In this document: positions 25,489-38,800 of the stretch, piece after piece
Layout: the number at the start of each line of letters is the position of its first letter
How positions within the stretch are numbered: the stretch's first letter is position 1
Assembly: GCA_900549225.1 (NCBI GenBank)
Contig: URNP01000004.1
Location: 1-64,000, forward strand
Length of the DNA: 64,000 nt
Direction of reading: 5' to 3'
DNA from: an uncultured Eubacteriales bacterium
GTDB taxonomy: Bacteria > Bacillota > Clostridia > Christensenellales > CAG-917
The notes under the pieces: generated by a model
What the model saw: only the letters and a program-made list of their open reading frames with translations
What the model was told of the DNA's origin: nothing
Databases searched by the model: none
Made by a program: the position numbers and the translations under genes

Positions 25489-26604
25489 TCAGTCTATCTT
25501 TGCTCCGCATTCGGGGCAGAACTTCATACCCGATTTGACTTTTGCGCCGCATTTGGGGCAAGCCGCACTCATGGGTTGTCCGCACTCGGGGCAGAATTTT
25601 GCGTTTTGAGGGACTTCTGCTCCGCATTTTGCGCATTTGACGGTGTTTTCCGCACCGACTTTTGCTCCGCATTCGGGACAGAATTTCGCGCCTGCTTTGA
25701 TGCTTGCGCCGCACTTTGCGCATTTGACTTTTGCACTTTGCGCTTCGTCGAGATTCTGTGCAAACTGATTCCCCACTCTTGCGCCCATGCCGAGACCGAT
25801 GCCTGCCGCTCCGAACATTCCGCCCATACCGGGATTCTTTGCCGCGTCACGCATTGCCTGAACGGACTCGTATTGAGCGTACTCGCCCATCTTGCCGTCA
25901 AACACGCCGAGCGTGGTGCGTTGATCCATCGCCTTTTCAACCGCTTCGGGCAGTTTGAAATTGCGCACGATGACGGAATCGATATCGAGACCGAGTTCGT
26001 TGAACTTGGGCTTTGCTTGTTGGCAAACGGTGTCGCCGATTTCAAGATAGTTTGCCGCAAGTTCGAGCGCGGGAATTTCACATTCGCCGAGCATATCGGT
26101 GAGTTGCGCCAAAACGAGCGATTTGAGATGCTCTTCGATGTCCTCCGTTTTGAAAGAATGAATCGTGCCGAAGCATTCTTTCATAAACACTTCGGGATTC
26201 ATAACGTGGAAGGAATACTCGCCGTGACCTGCGATGCGGATCATTCCGAAATTCTTGTCACGCATCATAACGGGATTGGGCGTGCCCCACTTCATCTGCG
26301 TGAACCTTCTTAAATTGACGTAATAAACGTCGATTTGTTTGGGGTTTTCAAATGCGTATTTCCAGTTTGCAATCGCGGTGAGAACGGGCGTTGAACCTTC
26401 GTCGAGTTTCCAACTGCCTTCCGTGAAAACGTCGCAAACGCTTCCGCGATATACGAAAATTGCGGCTTGAGAGGGGCGAACGATAAGTTCCGAACCCTTC
26501 ATAATCGCATATCTGTCATCGTACTGAAATTTGTGTACTAAAGTATTTTGGGAATTGTCTTCCCAACTGATCACCTTGAGGAGTTGTCTTTTGATAAGTC
26601 CCAT
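25489..26604 (-). CDS. SPFH-domain protein with three C-terminal zinc ribbons (YdjI-like)
   Basis: 371 residues. An SPFH/virion-core-like domain covers about residues 20-235 (HKFQYDD, IRPSQAAIFVY-type start, LPEAVEKAMDQRT). A Gly/Met-rich linker follows (GMGGMFGAAGIGLGMG). Three zinc ribbons end the protein, each CxKCG about 15 residues before CPECG. This is the architecture of B. subtilis YdjI, a membrane-associated protein of the cell-envelope stress system. GGAGG lies 5 bases before the ATG. It is the first gene of the pair and ends next to the giant gene, but a terminator and a separate promoter divide them. Confidence 0.85.
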   Translation of the reverse strand: MGLIKRQLLKVISWEDNSQNTLVHKFQYDDRYAIMKGSELIVRPSQAAIFVYRGSVCDVFTEGSWKLDEGSTPVLTAIANWKYAFENPKQIDVYYVNLRRFTQMKWGTPNPVMMRDKNFGMIRIAGHGEYSFHVMNPEVFMKECFGTIHSFKTEDIEEHLKSLVLAQLTDMLGECEIPALELAANYLEIGDTVCQQAKPKFNELGLDIDSVIVRNFKLPEAVEKAMDQRTTLGVFDGKMGEYAQYESVQAMRDAAKNPGMGGMFGAAGIGLGMGARVGNQFAQNLDEAQSAKVKCAKCGASIKAGAKFCPECGAKVGAENTVKCAKCGAEVPQNAKFCPECGQPMSAACPKCGAKVKSGMKFCPECGAKID

Positions 26605-26632
26605 AAATGCCTCCGATTCGTTTTATTATATT

Positions 26633-26660
26633 ATTATATCACAAGCGTTGATTTTTTCAA
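26633..26660 (-). promoter_or_regulatory. Promoter of the SPFH/zinc-ribbon operon
   Basis: TTGAAA (26655-26660), 16-base spacer, TATAAT (26633-26638), about 25 bases before the ATG. Confidence 0.6.
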
Positions 26661-26821
26661 TGAAAATTTGCAATCTGCCTCGCGTGCGCCGAAAACGCGA
26701 CCTATTCTTGCACAAAATACGCATATTTCAACGGAAATGCAACCGCTTTTGTCACAAAAGCCATACGATATTCCGTGCTTAAGCAATAAAAGCAATGCGT
26801 TGCGCAATGCCGAAGACAACG

Positions 26822-26851
26822 AAAAAGCCTCGCCGTCGGGCGAGGCTTTTT
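26822..26851 (-). terminator. Terminator of the giant gene
   Basis: An 8-bp perfect stem GCCTCGCC/GGCGAGGC with a 4-base loop, AAAAA before and TTTTT after, 28 bases past the giant-gene stop. It is symmetrical and works on either strand. The remainder of 26661-26821 holds nothing recognised. Confidence 0.9.
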
Positions 26852-26878
26852 GCGCTGTGTTTGATGAGTAAATTACAC

Positions 26879-29800
26879 TCAAATTTCAATCATTCCCGTC
26901 ACTGCTTGGTATTGCGGGATGGTTTTGCCCTTTGCAACTATAACGTCGCTACCGTTCTTCCAATCGGCATCTGCCGTCGTTGTGGTAAGCACCGTGCCGT
27001 TGTTGTCAACAACCGTGCCGATTGCCGCGTAGAGTTTGTAAACGATCTTGCGGTCGGACGACGTCGGGAGCGTGAGAGTTCCGCTCGTTGACGAGAACAT
27101 AACGTCATAACTTGCTTCAAGAGTCGGATTGGTCTTACTTGCAGTGTAAACATACGCTTTGCCGAACCAGACAACGTTGACCTTCACACTACCGACGGAG
27201 TAAGTCGTCTGGAGCGTCGTTCCGTTACGGAGCGAACTTGCTTCGGGCGCAGTCGGCTTAACATTGTCGTTGATTTGTGTGATTCCGACGGTGATACGCT
27301 CTTGGTCTGCAAGTTGGACAATTGCGTTTCTGCCGCTTGCAGTGGTGGTGATACCGCTTGCCGATACGGTGTATTGCTCGTCCGCAGGCATTGAAACGAT
27401 TGCATAGTAGAATTCAAGCGTTTCGTTTGCAGCCGCTTCGTATCCGCTTATCACATATTCTCCGTCTGCATTGCGCTCGTATTTGGGCGTTGAAACGCTA
27501 AACGTTGCAATGTAGGTGAACGGCATCGTCAATCTCTTCGGATTGTTCGGATCGAGACTGAATGCGGTTTTCGCTGTGCTGTTTTCAACCGTCGTGGAGT
27601 ATCCGTTCGATACCTTCGTAAGAATCGTGTTGCCGCTCGAATCTTTGCCTGTGGTTGCCTCTTCGAGATTGTTGGCAATCATTTTCTTGACGAGGAACGG
27701 AATCTTGTACTCTTGCACGTTGCCGTCGACGCCGATGAGTTTTGCAGTGACGTAAATCACGCCGCCCGTGTACTTGGGTCTGAACTCGTCGAAACTCCAG
27801 ACAAGCAAGTGGCTTGCATTTCTCGTCGTGTATACAACGTCTGCGGTTTCAGCCTTGCCGTCTACAATCTTGCCGGTACGCTCTTTGAACGTGAGCGAAT
27901 CGGGCATGGTCGGCTTGATATACTCGTAGGGATTGATATAGGTCTTGTCGGTTGCAAGAGCGTAACCCGTGAGTTTTTGAAGTTCACTGTCGCTGACAAT
28001 GCTTTCTACGCTTCTGTCAAGAACTTTGACGGTGAATCTGATGCGTTGCGTGCCGATTTCGTTGACTGCAGACTTGTCGTTTGCCTTGTAGTTGTACTCG
28101 CCGCCGTAGTTGACTATCGCATAGGCATAGTACTCGCCGCCTGCATAGGTCACGTTGACACCGCTGAAGTCCCAAACCACAGGCACGTCGACAGACTTGC
28201 CGTTTGCGAGCGCGACGTTGAGTCTGGTCGGGAAGTTGACGTAATCTCTGTTGAGTTCGGCCACAGTAAGTTCGACGTATTCACCGTTTACGAGTTTGTA
28301 CGTTCCGTCGAGATTGTTCTTGACGTAACCGCTCGTCGCAACGGAGGATTTCTCGTAGCGATCGCCGCTATAGCCCGTCTTTCTTGCAAAGACATTGCCG
28401 CTAGCATACGGATCGATCTCGAAGACTCCGTTCTTGTAAAGCGCATACGTATCGCCTTTAACGAGTTGTGCTTCGCCTGTCAATCTGCTGTTTGCGATAT
28501 GCACCGTTACGTCAACGGTCGTACCCGTGGCGTTGCCTTGCGCTCTGCTTGCTAGCGTTGCTTCGACCGCTACGTTGCCGCCTCTGTAGGTGTATTCCGC
28601 TTTCTCTGCATTCCACGTGACGTCGAACGTTTGCGTGGTGACGTACGTGAACAAGTAGAGATCTTGTCCGTCCGCAGTCTTGAACGTCTTTGGGTCGATC
28701 GTATTCACGTCGCCGGCGAACTTGACGTAGTTCTTGGTATCTGCGTTGTAAACGTAGAACTTTACGTGTGCGTAATCGGATTCGGTGGCAAATCCGCCGT
28801 ACACCGAATAGATGCCGGGATATACTCCGTCCGTATCGGTGAAGCCGTGGCGTTTGAGATACGTGCTCGTGTAGTCGTATCCGCTGCCGTTGGCGATTTT
28901 GCCTTCGTTCCACCATGCATATGCGCTGACGAATTGTGCTCCGACGTAATAGGTTGCTTCGGATGCATACTTAGCCGTATTGAAGACGGAAGTGTCACTA
29001 TCACGATCCACGTAAACGTCTTTGTTGTTCTTGTAAGTGCCGACGGACATTTCTTTGTATGCAAGGTCGCTGTTGGTGAGCGTAACCTTGGATACGCAGA
29101 TTCTGATGGTCATTTCGAATGCGTCCATAACCTCTCGCCTGTCTTCACCCTCGCCTCTTTCATTCCAGACGTGAACGGTCATCGTTCTTTCGAGCGTTGC
29201 GCTGAGGTCTTTGAGGTCGCTTGCCTCGGGCGCGTTCTCGTACGTGATGTAATAGTTGCCGACGTCACCGTTTGCGAACTTGAGCGTCATCGTATCGGGC
29301 AATCTGTCTGCGCCGACGTATGCGAAGTGGTTGTAATAGACGTATTGCTCGGGCATACCCGTCGTCTTGTTGTAGACGATATCGATGTATCTGCCGTCGC
29401 CACTCTCGCCAACGAGCGTATCCGTTATCGTCGAATACTTGCTCGAATCGGAGTAGAGATACTTAAGGCCCGTGTCGTCGAGTTTGAGTTCAGCATCGAC
29501 GATGGTGCGCTCAAGCACGGTGACGGGAACGTTGACGCGTTGTTTTGCAAGCATATAACGAGTTGTGCCTTCAGGCAACTCGAAGTTTGCATCGGTCTTT
29601 CTCTTGAACTCGAGATAATCTTCGAGCGCAACATACTCTTCACCGTTGCCGATATCCGCAAGAACATGCGTGCCGTTTGCATGCGAGACGGGTACGACTG
29701 CGGTTGCCATATATGCGGTGTTGCTCGTGCCGTTCTTGATGAGTTTGTCAACGTCGGACCAGTCGAAGTGTGCGTCGAATACGTCGCCGCCCACGGTTGT

Positions 29801-32800
29801 GATTGACATAACTTTTGCAAGATAAGAAGCGTCTTTGTGCAAGAACGTGTCGACGACGATCGAACGGTTCTCGTAATCGGACATGTACATTATGCTTCTG
29901 TTGAGAACGGTCACTTTGATTTCGCCAGTTTCGACGTTTTCATTCTTGCCTGCGTTGTATCTATATCTCACGCCGACGGTGTACTTCTTGCCGAAGTATT
30001 GCGAGATATTTGCATAGAAGTCTTCGCCGCCAAAGTCGTATTCAACGGTGACGAGTTGATCTTGCACGGTCTTGTCGGCACTTGCGCTCTTGACTTTGAC
30101 GCGTTGAGTGCTTCCTGACGGGAAGAGTGTGCTGTTGACTCCGTACGGATCAAGCGTGTAATCCTTGCCGCCTACAAGTCCTTCTATGCCTGCGCTTGCG
30201 ACTTTGACTTTGATCGTAACGTCGCTTGTGAGTGCGTCGGAGGAGATCGTAAGCGTCATATTGCCGTCAAATCCCGCTGCCGTATAATCGTCGCTCCATG
30301 CGAGAGTAACGGGTATCTTCTTGTCGGTCACGTTGAGCGTGGTCGACTTGATCAAGCCGCCGTAGAAGTGATCTGCATCGATATCGACGCTGAAGCCGTT
30401 CTTGCTGTCGCCGGTGATGCTGTCAAGCGTGAATTCGTTGTTGATCGTAAACGTGAAGTCCTTCACAACGGTTTCACCGTTTGCCGATTGTCCCGTGACG
30501 TACGCTTTGCGTGTGAACGATCCGTTCTTGATTTCTTCCGCAGTCGGCATGCTCGTGTCGAGCCAGTGGAGCGGCACGTTGTAATGCGTGGTTTCACCGA
30601 TCTCGACGGTTGCTGTGGTTGCAAATGTGAATTTGTCGAATGCGTCGTATGCCTTGAGCGTTCCGTCCGCATTGCACATTCCGTCGGGTTTCACATCAAC
30701 GGCTGCGTTGAATCCCGTGACGTAAATTCTTGCAGTGAATGCGTCTGCGCTCGGATAACGTATTGAGAGCCCGTCGAAGAAGAAATACTTGCGTTCAACG
30801 TAATCTCTGCCGTTCAACTCGTCCTTGTTCGGTGCGGAATAGTCAATCCACTTGACTTCGACTTCGGTTTCGCCCTTGCCTTCGCCCGTGGTGACTTTTG
30901 CCGTGCTCGGCAACTTCCACTCGTCAAAGACGTTATAGGAGAGTTGAATCGTTTCTTCTCCCACACCTGCAATCTTGCCACCGGTAACGTTGAGTTTGCT
31001 CTCGCCGTCGTTGAAGGTGCCGCTTGTAAACGTATAGTCGGGCATGTTGATTCTGAACGAAACTTTTTGTCCGCCGATGGTCAAATATGCCGTCTTTTCG
31101 ACGCCTTCGATGCCCACAGAGGACACTATGCCGTCAAACGATTGTACGTATGCGATATACGGCTCGCCCTTGTCGAGCGTTACGAGCACAGGCGTGCCGC
31201 CGAGTGCGTCGCCCCATTTGCTCGTCTTGAAGTAATCACTCGGATTCTTTGCGAAATTGATCGGATCGATGCCGTATGCGACTTCGTCGATTGCGTGCGT
31301 TTGTTGATATACCGTGCCTTCGTAATTACTTACATTAGCAAGTGCTTCTTTGAGGATGTCGAGTTTCGCTTGGTCATCCGCATTCGCTCTCACGTACGCC
31401 GCAACGTCGCCTATAGCCTCGTTGTAGAAGAAGTTGACCGACTTGACGGTTTGCTTCTCGACGCTGAGTTTGAGCGTTATCGTTTGTGCGGTGTAGATTG
31501 CATTGCCGTCCTCGTCCACTTTGCCGCTGTTGACAAGCGCGAGTTTCGTACCGTCTTTCGTGCCATCAAGCGTCGTGTAGGCTTCGACTTGTGCGTAAAT
31601 CGTGCCGCCGTCAAAGATATTCTGCTCTGCTTTGAGTTTCGTGCAAGCCGCGTTGGTGTAGTACTTCACCGTGCTCCAGTCGGGGAACATAGTATGCGTC
31701 GCCGTGCCGAAGGATACCGAGAACGATTGATATCTCTCATTCTCGTACCAGGTCGGGTTGAGCGTGTCTTCGTGTTCTACGTTGAGCGCAAGCGTCGTGG
31801 GCTTGAGTGCGTTTACTTCAATCGGGACGTAAATTTCTTGCGTGCCGCTGTAATCCGTGCCGATTGTGAGTTTTGCATAGAGCGGATACGTTCTTTGATT
31901 GGTGTATCCCTCGTATGTGATCTCGTCGGACGTGAGGTTGTGTACGCCGTTGTCGTATGCGTCGTAGTAGGTTTCGCCCGCTTTGATGAACGGCGCTTCC
32001 ACTCTGAGTCCGTTGCCGACGGTCAAAGTCTTTTCAACCTTGTTGCCGCTTGCGTCTTTGACGTTGAGCACAAAGTTGTTGCCAAGAGATGCCACGGTGA
32101 TCTTGTCGTACGAATACTGGTCGAAGGTGATTGCCTTTGACATAGAATCGTAAACGAACGGATTGACGACGATTCTCACGTTGACTTCTTGCGCAAGGCC
32201 ACCCGTGTAAGTCGTTTTCTGTCCCACAAATCCCGAGGTCTCGTCGCCGATGGTCTTCTTGGTGACCGTGGTGGAGATGCTGAATCTGTTTCCGCCGACT
32301 TTTGCTTTGACGGTCACGTCAACGCCCTTGTAATAGTCGTATCCGACGATATCGCCGTTGTCGTTTTTGCGAGCAATTGCATCAAGTGCCTTTTCAAGTT
32401 CTGTCAAATCCCACTCGACGTCGTAGCCGTTCATGTTCTTGCCCGCGACGTTCTTGCTGTTGATAAACTTGAATTGCTTGATATACTCGGCAAGTTTCCA
32501 CGTGTTTGCATTGATTAACATTGCGTCAAGGTTGAGAACGGTGGAGTAATTGCCGTTGTTATCACGCGCATTGGTGAATTTCTCTGCAGAAGCCGTATCC
32601 GCCTCGCCGGTTGCGTCCGCCTTCATCATTTGCGTGAGATGTGAGATCTTGTAGTTCTTTGCGCTGAGTTCAATCGAGCCTTTGACAGCCTTGCCCAAGC
32701 CCCATTGATAGGTGAATCCGACCTTGACGGAGTTGCTTGCGGAATCCGTGTTCCAAGAAGTCGAACCTTGCCAATCGTAAGTGAATTCATCCGTGTTCCA

Positions 32801-35800
32801 CTCAATCGTGCCTGCGGGGAATTGCTTGCCGGTGGGCAAATTGCTACGGCTGAGAACGTAATACTCAACCTCTTCACCGCTTGCGTTCTTGACTTTGATC
32901 GTCTTGTAAACGGTGTTGCCATTTGCGTCTTGTTCGGTCACAAGGCCTGCTACGTAAGCGGGCATCAAAACGTACTTATTGCCGTCCTTGTTGACGTTTG
33001 CCGCTGCGCCCTTGTCAATCTCTTCTTGCGTGGGTTGCACGAGGATTTGATATCCGTTTTCGGACGGTGCGCCGCTTATCGGATTGATAACCGCGTACGC
33101 CATATTTCCGAGGCTATCTTGCAGATATGTTCCAAACGTTGCCTTGCCTGTCGAGAATGAAATTTGAACAAGATCAGGCAACTCTGCCATAAACTTGCTG
33201 CTTTGAGTATCGATATCGATATTCAAATTCTTGGTGCCGTAAGTTCCGTCTCCGTTTCTATACAAGCCTTTGACGGATTGCACTTCCTTGTCGTTGGTGA
33301 CGTAAACCGGAATTGCATAGAGCACCGTATTGAGTGCGTAGCCGTAGACATAGCCCGCAAGACGTCTGCCGTCTTCGTCCGCCGTTTCGGAATTTGCCGC
33401 AGTCAAATCGACCGACGCGCCGTCCCAAACGATATATGTACCGGTTGCATCTTGATATTGGCTTCCGGAGTTGTAAGACGTCATCTGTTTTCCGTCAATG
33501 ATTATCGGGAATGTCACGGTTGCCTTTTGCGGGAAGAGCGTTTCATCGAGGAAGAAGCTATCTCTGAGCTCAAAGTCTTTTCTTGCACCGCCGGATATAG
33601 CGTAGCCTTTTCTTGTTGCAGGATCTTCAATGACAATTTCCGTCGGAGGTTCAACGCCGATATTGCCTGCGGATTCGGATTCGTCAAAATACAGCAATCC
33701 CGTCTTATAATCGGCGTGATTTATGCTATACGGCGTAATGCGAAGCATAAAGAAGTCCCATGCATCCTTGACGTTGCTAGTCTGCTTGGTCGGACGTGTT
33801 GCGAAGTTAAAGTCGCCGGTTCCGCTTCCGACTTTTTCGTTGTACAACATTTCGGTGCCAATGCCGTTCTTCTTGCCGTTGACCATAATTTCGATAGCCT
33901 GAATGCCGGGAGCAACGGTTTCACCGCTATTGCAACCATAATCAGATGCTGTCGGATTGATGTCAATGTAGATATTGATTGACGGATTGATCGTACCGCT
34001 TGCAAACGGAAGGGGAAGAATGCCGCCGATAAGTTTGGTTAAATTCTCCAAAGTATCACCGGCAAGTCTTTGGATAGCACCCCAAATACCATCCATATTG
34101 ATTGCCGGACCGACAATACATTCCATTGCCCATTTGAGCAATGCAAACGGTATACTTCTCATATAAGGTTCTACGTAGTCAACCTTTTCTTGTGTGGTTG
34201 CGTTCTTTGCCAGTAACGTGTCTAATCCGTCGAAGAAATCAGTGATCGGCTTTGTAGTAGTGCCATAAGGTTTATCCGATGGAGAAATGTCTGTCGCAGA
34301 ACCGATATCTTTAACATTGACGAAATACACATTGCTTCCGCTGGATTTGCTATCGGCATTATTGTCTCCGTTGCGCATGAGATTCATAAGGATGCAGCTC
34401 ACCATAATGATGAGTTCGTTATATGCATCTTTGTTGAGCTCAACCTTGAGAGAAATCTTTCCTGCACCGTTGGACGCTTTTTTTGCACCTGCAAAGTACG
34501 GCCAATATCCGTTGTTGTTGAAGAGATTTACGTCAACGCTCTTGATGAGATTTTCAAGATTTGCCGGATATGAATACGATTCCTTCTTCACTGGATCGTT
34601 CCAACCACTGCTTGCTTGCGTTGAAGTATCAGCAGCAGTCTTTGCAGACGGATATTCATATGTTGCATCGTCGCCGTCAGTACCGCTTACGAGTTTAAGC
34701 GGGAATGCATCTGCCAGCAGTGTTCCAAGATCAAGGCATTTCAAATATGCGCCGATTGCTGGGATGCCCGAAACCAAATCGACAGTATTACCGCCAACTT
34801 TTATGTCAGACAAGAATACGTTGTTGCCACCGAAAATAACGTTCAATCCTACCGTATCTTTTACTGAAGCACGATTTAACCCAAGTCCAAGCAAAAGTTT
34901 GTAGCTCTTGGCAGAAGGATTGCTTGCGTCTTCAACCAAGTTCGTCGCAGTATAATCTTTCTTACCAGACAAAGTTATAGTTGAATGTTCATAACCCGAA
35001 TAAATCCTTGGAACACCTACAAAACCTAACGATACCCAGCCGGTATAAGCGCTCCAAACGGTATTTTGAATTTCGAGATTAAGACCAGGCTTGAGGTTGT
35101 CGATGACGTTTTGAACAAGGGACATCAAGCCGGACGTCTTGGAGAACGTCAAGCCTGCATAACCAGTCTTCACCGATTCAATGAGTTTTTCGCTGTCAAC
35201 CTTGCTTTGGCCAAAGCCGAGAGCGAAGTTCTTGATCGCAACGTTTGCGCCCGTGCCTACGCTGTCGAGTTGTGCGTTGAGGTTGATGGATTCCAAACCG
35301 CCTGCGCCGAGGTTGACGTCAAGTTTGACGGACTTGATGGGCGGAAGCGTTATATCGCCGAGATCGAGGCCGAGCATATCGATAAGCGTTGAGATGAACG
35401 CATTGTCGAAAGACATACCGAGACGGCCGTTTTCGATGTCGATTTGCAAATAGAGAGCCGAACCGCTTGCCGCGGCTTTTGCCTCTGCACTTGCGTCTGC
35501 ATCGGACGTGGACGCGTCTACGCTTGCGACTGCGTCTGAAGCGGTGCTTGCGCCGTAACTAGGAGTTGCGCCGAGCAAACCTGCGATGCCTTGGAACTTG
35601 ATCTTGCCAAGACCCAAACCGCTTGCATCGATATAAAGTGCGTCGGAATAGATCTCATCCTTCGTATAGGAGTCGTAACTACCCGTGGTGAGTTCCCAAC
35701 CCGAACCACTCGTCTTCTTCATAAGTCTTGAAGAGCCGAGGTAGTATACGCTGAGGATCGTGGAGTTGATCGGGTCGCCTGCCTTGATATCGACTGCGAT

Positions 35801-38800
35801 GTCGCTGAACAGGATACCGCCGATGCCGTATGCAAGGATAGGTGCGATATTGATATTTGCCGCAATATCGATGGTGAGGTTGATAGCCTCGCTTGCCATG
35901 GTGATATTGACGTCTGCAAGAGTGTACTTGTAGTAAGTCGTTGAGGAATCATAAGACGTGCCCGTGAACACTTCGTATGCGCCTTCCGAATTCTTGACGT
36001 ACACTTTGCCGTCATGCACTTTGCCATCACTATCTTTGAGCGTATTTGCGTCAACGAACGTCAATTCGGAGAACTTGCCGAATATGGCTTGTCCGCCGAG
36101 GAGATTTGCGAGCAGATCTTGCACCCAACCTGCCAACGATTCTCTGTAGCCGTCTTGTCCGGGCTTGAGATTCTTTGACGTCATCGTGAGATCGAGCGTC
36201 AAAGTAAGTCCGATTGTGGGCAGATTGAGGTCGGAAATATTGAACGTTCCCGTGCCGTTGACGAGTGCTTCGAGGTCAAGCGAGAGAATCTTGATATAAC
36301 TTGACGGATTCACTTCAAAGCGACTCAAAATAGATTGAGAAATGTCTTTCGTGATGCTTGCCGCCGGGATATCGAGGCAGAAATACAAGCCGTCGCTCAA
36401 TCTGATATTAAGGCTGAACTCGGTCTTGCCACCCGTTGCGTCCATTCTGAAGAGAATGTCGCCGATATCGGGAAGCAGATCCTTGGTGGAATCGAGACCG
36501 CGGATCGCCATAATCTTTCTGTAGATCGCGTTGATGAGATCCGAGTTGAGTTGGAGCAAGAGTTTTTGCGGCGTGACGTTGATCATGAAGTACGCATAGT
36601 CCTTCATCGTGTCTTTGATCGTGTCGATGTCGCCGCTGTTTGCGGTTTGCGCCTGCATGGATTCTGCTCCGTTCGATTCGTTCAAGAACTTGCCGAGAAC
36701 ACCCTCGAGCAATCCGTCGAGGTTGATATCTGTCACTGCGACTTTTGCAGTGTTGCCGAGGATTCCGCTGAGGTCAACGTAAATCGCGTTATCGACGAGG
36801 TAGATGCCCAAAAGCGTTCTGTCGGCAGTCGCACCTTTGCTGTGCTTGTTGAGTTCGATGCCGAGATCTACCTTGAATTTTTCAACGTCGATATTTGCAA
36901 CGAGATCAAGTGTGAGATAAGCACCTGTATTGTTGCCGAGTTCGTTGACAATGTTGAGTTTGAGCGTAGAGCCGCTGACCGCGCTGTTGGGATTGATGAG
37001 TCCCATCACAAGGTCGAGGATTTCGCTCAAATCGATTTCGTTTGCAGAGCCTTCCTTCGGAGCGCTACCGTACAACGAAATGTCAATTGACAATTCGAGA
37101 TGCGCTTTTGCGTTCTTCAGACCGACGTACTTGTCGTACGATACTTGTTTTTCATAACGCGTACCTTTGTCGTCGGCAGTTGCAAGACGATAATTTTCAC
37201 CGTCTTTGACGTATGCGCCGTTTTCGGACTCAACGTAGGTTATGTCTGCAAATTTCTCGTCTTTGTCTACGGAGAAGTCTTTGTTGACTCTTGCATAGAT
37301 CTTGCCAAGAGAAATTGCGATTGCGAAATCGCCTTGTTTGAGGTATGCGCCCTTCGTTCCCGTTGCGGTGTGTTTGACAAACTCACCGTTTTCGTAATCG
37401 TAGGTGTCGCCGCTCCATGCGGGATATGCGTAAGCAACGAGAGCGTAATCGTCCGTGGAGACGAGAACGTACGTATTGTCATCGTCAGCACCCGTGCCTT
37501 GCGTGTATTCGCCGTTTGCATCTTTAACAAACGTCTTACCGCTCCAATTGCTGCCATTGAAGTACTTGCCGCTTGCGCCGTACATTGCGTTGAAGTTTGC
37601 AACGGTTTCGTAATAGAGCATGCCGACCTTGAATCCGAGGTTGATATCGATACTAGGCGAGTTGCCGTAGAAGTTGATCGTGATACCGCTCGTATCCTTT
37701 GTGTCGGTGGTGCGGAGTTTGGGCAGGAATTCTCCGATGCCTTGGAGAATCTCGCTATCGCTGCCTGCAAGCATACCGATGAGGTCTGCAATGAGGGTTT
37801 CGTTGAGACCGACGGTGATAAAGTCGTTTGCGATGAGCAATCTGCCGAGCACGACGTTGAGGATGCTCCAAACGTTTGCGGGAATCAGGCCCGTATTGGC
37901 TTCTTCGTCGTCCGCCGCCGTAAACGCTTGTGCGGACGCGCTCGTTGCGCTCGTGCCGAGAATGCTTGACAAATCAAGACCTTTCACTACTCCGTAAGAG
38001 AAGAAGTCGCCCCAGCCGACGATATCGCCGATTTGACTTGCGTCAATGTTGAGATAGAGTTTGCCGTCTTTGATTTCGACCCACAACAACGCCTTGGGCT
38101 TTTGCTCGCCGTGGAAGTTGGTTTCGTAGGTCAATTCAAGGTAAATCTTTGCGCCTTCGAGAACTTGGAGAATTCCTACGCTCGTGTCGCCCGAAATCAT
38201 CTTGACGAGATTTGCGGTTTGGAGATAAGCCTTGAGGTCGAGATTGAGACCGATGAGGCTTTGGAATTCCGCGTTGTTTTTCAAAGACGTTGCGATGAAG
38301 TAGAGATATTCGCAAATGGTCTTGTCGTCGATGAACTTTGTGAATTGATACGTCCAGTTGATGACGTCGTCGAGAGTCGTTCTGATGTCGAAATTCAATC
38401 CGAGTTCAACAGTGTTGAGCTCTGCAAGGACGCTTGCCACGTCAAACGCACCGCCGCCGAGCAAATCGCCGAGGTTGAGCGCAAGTGCTTTGGTGTAGTT
38501 GGTGAAGTCGGTGACTTGCTTGTACACTTTGACGTTTGCGTGTGCTGCCTTAAATGCGTCCGCTTCGTCCATATCGGTGTAACCGTTGCCGTTGGGGTCG
38601 ATGCGATAATACTTTTGTCCGTTATAAACGACTTCCTTGCCTGCGCCCTTTTCGTTTGCGTTTTCACTCGGATAATCGCTTGCAAGGACGTATTGCAAGT
38701 TGCCGTCGCCCGTGAAGCCTTGGAGTTCGTCCTTGTTGACTCTGACGAAGTTGCCGTTGTTGTCAACCGTGTAGAGCGTGCCCGTGAACGATCTGAATTG

